Source: Lachnospiraceae bacterium (GTDB lineage Bacteria > Bacillota > Clostridia > Lachnospirales > Lachnospiraceae). From it: 64,000 nt of DNA. Shown piece after piece: positions 63,181 through 64,000 of this stretch; the stretch's first letter is position 1; each line of letters opens with the position of its first letter. The position numbers and the translations under genes are program-made. The stretch is taken from contig SVEF01000011.1 in NCBI GenBank assembly GCA_015057585.1, positions 49,847-113,846 of the forward strand. Reading direction: 5' to 3'. The notes beneath the pieces were generated by a model that saw only the letters and a list, made by a program, of their open reading frames with translations, was not told where the DNA came from and did not search any database.

Positions 63181-63209
63181 TAGACGATCTTTTAATAGGA
63201 AAGGTTGTG
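63181..63209 (-). promoter_or_regulatory. Candidate ECF-type promoter of the sigma operon
   Basis: On the minus strand, CACAAC (63209-63204), a 17-nt spacer and CGTCTA (63186-63181), about 38 bp before the lipoprotein ATG. ECF promoters typically have an AAC in the -35 and CGTC/CGTA in the -10, so this may be bound by the sigma factor of this operon. Confidence 0.5.
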
Positions 63210-63412
63210 CAGAATATTAAAATATGTAAAAAATATTTGGTTACTTAAAATTATAGGAAGAGTTTCTTCTATATATAATATACGATAACAAAGAAAACAA
63301 AAAAAGCCAAGGAAATATTTCTAGATATTGTGGTGAAATAACAGGAAAACACAAGGAATAGTTTTAGTTGAAAAAACAATTAAATAAATTGAAAAAACTT
63401 TTAAAAAGGTAG
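63210..63412. other. A+T-rich spacer upstream of the rRNA operon
   Basis: About 200 bp without a reading frame or a hairpin that I can support. The A-rich tracts at 63360-63410, just before the P1 promoter, could act as an UP element. Confidence 0.4.
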
Positions 63413-63441
63413 TTGACAGGCGGGGGTTTCCATGCTAGAAT
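63413..63441 (+). promoter_or_regulatory. rRNA promoter P1
   Basis: TTGACA (63413-63418), 17 nt, TAGAAT (63436-63441), preceded by A/T tracts. Confidence 0.85.
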
Positions 63442-63448
63442 ACACCTT

Positions 63449-63483
63449 GCTTTCGACAAAAGCATTCAGAAGTCGTCGAAAGC
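63449..63483. other. Hairpin between rRNA promoters
   Basis: GCTTTCGAC (63449-63457) pairs with GTCGAAAGC (63475-63483). It lies between P1 and P2 in the P1 leader and has no T-run, so it is not a terminator by itself. Confidence 0.6.
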
Positions 63484-63533
63484 ATACACAGAAATCTGAT
63501 GAAAAAGAATTTTAAAAAAGTTTAAAAAATTGC

Positions 63534-63562
63534 TTGACATTAAGATTGTGGTGTGGTAAGAT
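63534..63562 (+). promoter_or_regulatory. rRNA promoter P2
   Basis: TTGACA (63534-63539), 17 nt, TAAGAT (63557-63562), about 210 bp before 16S. Confidence 0.85.
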
Positions 63563-63769
63563 AATCAAGCGCTCGCAAGTCGGGCGGCAAACGAACATTG
63601 ATAACTAAACAGTGAAACAACCCTGAAAATTCAATGAATTTTCATTCTAACGGATACGGTGGAAACACCGAACCTTAGAAACAGTAAACATGCGACTTGA
63701 GAAGTCGCAGACGGAACGAACCTTTGCTTTTTAGGAAGCCAGAGAGTAGTTCTGAGAGGACAAACATTT
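63563..63769 (+). other. 16S rRNA leader
   Basis: This pre-rRNA leader contains GATAACTAAACAG (near 63598-63611), like an anti-termination boxA region, and several short stems (GAAAATTCAATGAATTTTC; GCGACTTGAGAAGTCGC). It should pair with sequence after 16S for RNase III processing; that part is outside the window. Confidence 0.6.

Positions 63770-64000
<231 letters not shown>

Overview
The window reads as chromosomal DNA of a motile, Gram-positive, anaerobic Clostridia member, most likely Lachnospiraceae. The evidence is the start of a 16S rRNA gene at the right end with a Lachnospiraceae-like 5' region, a flagellin and FliS, sporulation-associated genes (BofA-like, YyaC-like, DUF2508), M56/BlaI regulation, many Cys-lipobox lipoproteins, strong AGGAGG ribosome binding sites and sigma-A promoters with 17-nt spacers. 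No phage, insertion sequence, CRISPR array or tRNA was seen.

Layout. 1-3064 (minus): a truncated polytopic membrane protein and an M56 sensor peptidase/BlaI pair under a large palindromic operator. 3173-5605: a small membrane-anchored protein, and a DUF885 lipoprotein on the other strand. 5668-10863: a motility operon with a sigma-28-type promoter, encoding a very large protein with a FliK-like C-terminus, flagellin and FliS. 10876-11452: a non-coding block made of a 462-bp foldback with a three-hairpin head, followed by two identical 47-bp hairpin repeats. 11485-16866: a Cys-rich surface protein, a LacI regulator, a membrane protein, malQ, a DUF2508 gene and a BofA-like gene. 17024-26444: a compact Tad (type IVc) pilus operon (TadZ-like, TadA, TadB, TadC-like with an Ig-like insert, Flp-like pilin, TadE/G-like proteins, prepilin peptidase, FHA protein). 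26432-28680: rhomboid protease, flavodoxin-SCP2 fusion and HIT protein.

29205-47310 is an 18-kb plus-strand carbohydrate operon. It has two solute-binding proteins, two complete pairs of ABC sugar permeases, a secreted NHL/TPR protein, a Yip1-like protein, an 871-aa DUF5696-like envelope protein, a secreted GH30 hydrolase, a LacI regulator and an intracellular GH35 beta-galactosidase, but no ABC ATPase. The enzymes suggest capture and hydrolysis of a beta-galactan, perhaps beta-1,6-linked arabinogalactan side chains. The doubled transporter plus NHL/Yip1/DUF5696 proteins is the least explained multi-gene system here.

47348-60978 is mostly housekeeping: a HAD-guanylate-kinase fusion, MTA/SAH nucleosidase, a DUF4353 lipoprotein, MurG, dnaX-ybaB-recR, YyaC, an MPN-like/LysM membrane protein, a DUF5711-like protein, CvpA and a KDPG aldolase with a VOC-like tail. 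61031-63209 (minus) is a lipoprotein-ECF sigma-anti-sigma operon with a candidate ECF-type promoter. 63413-64000 is an rRNA operon start with tandem promoters P1 and P2 and the first 231 or so nt of 16S rRNA.
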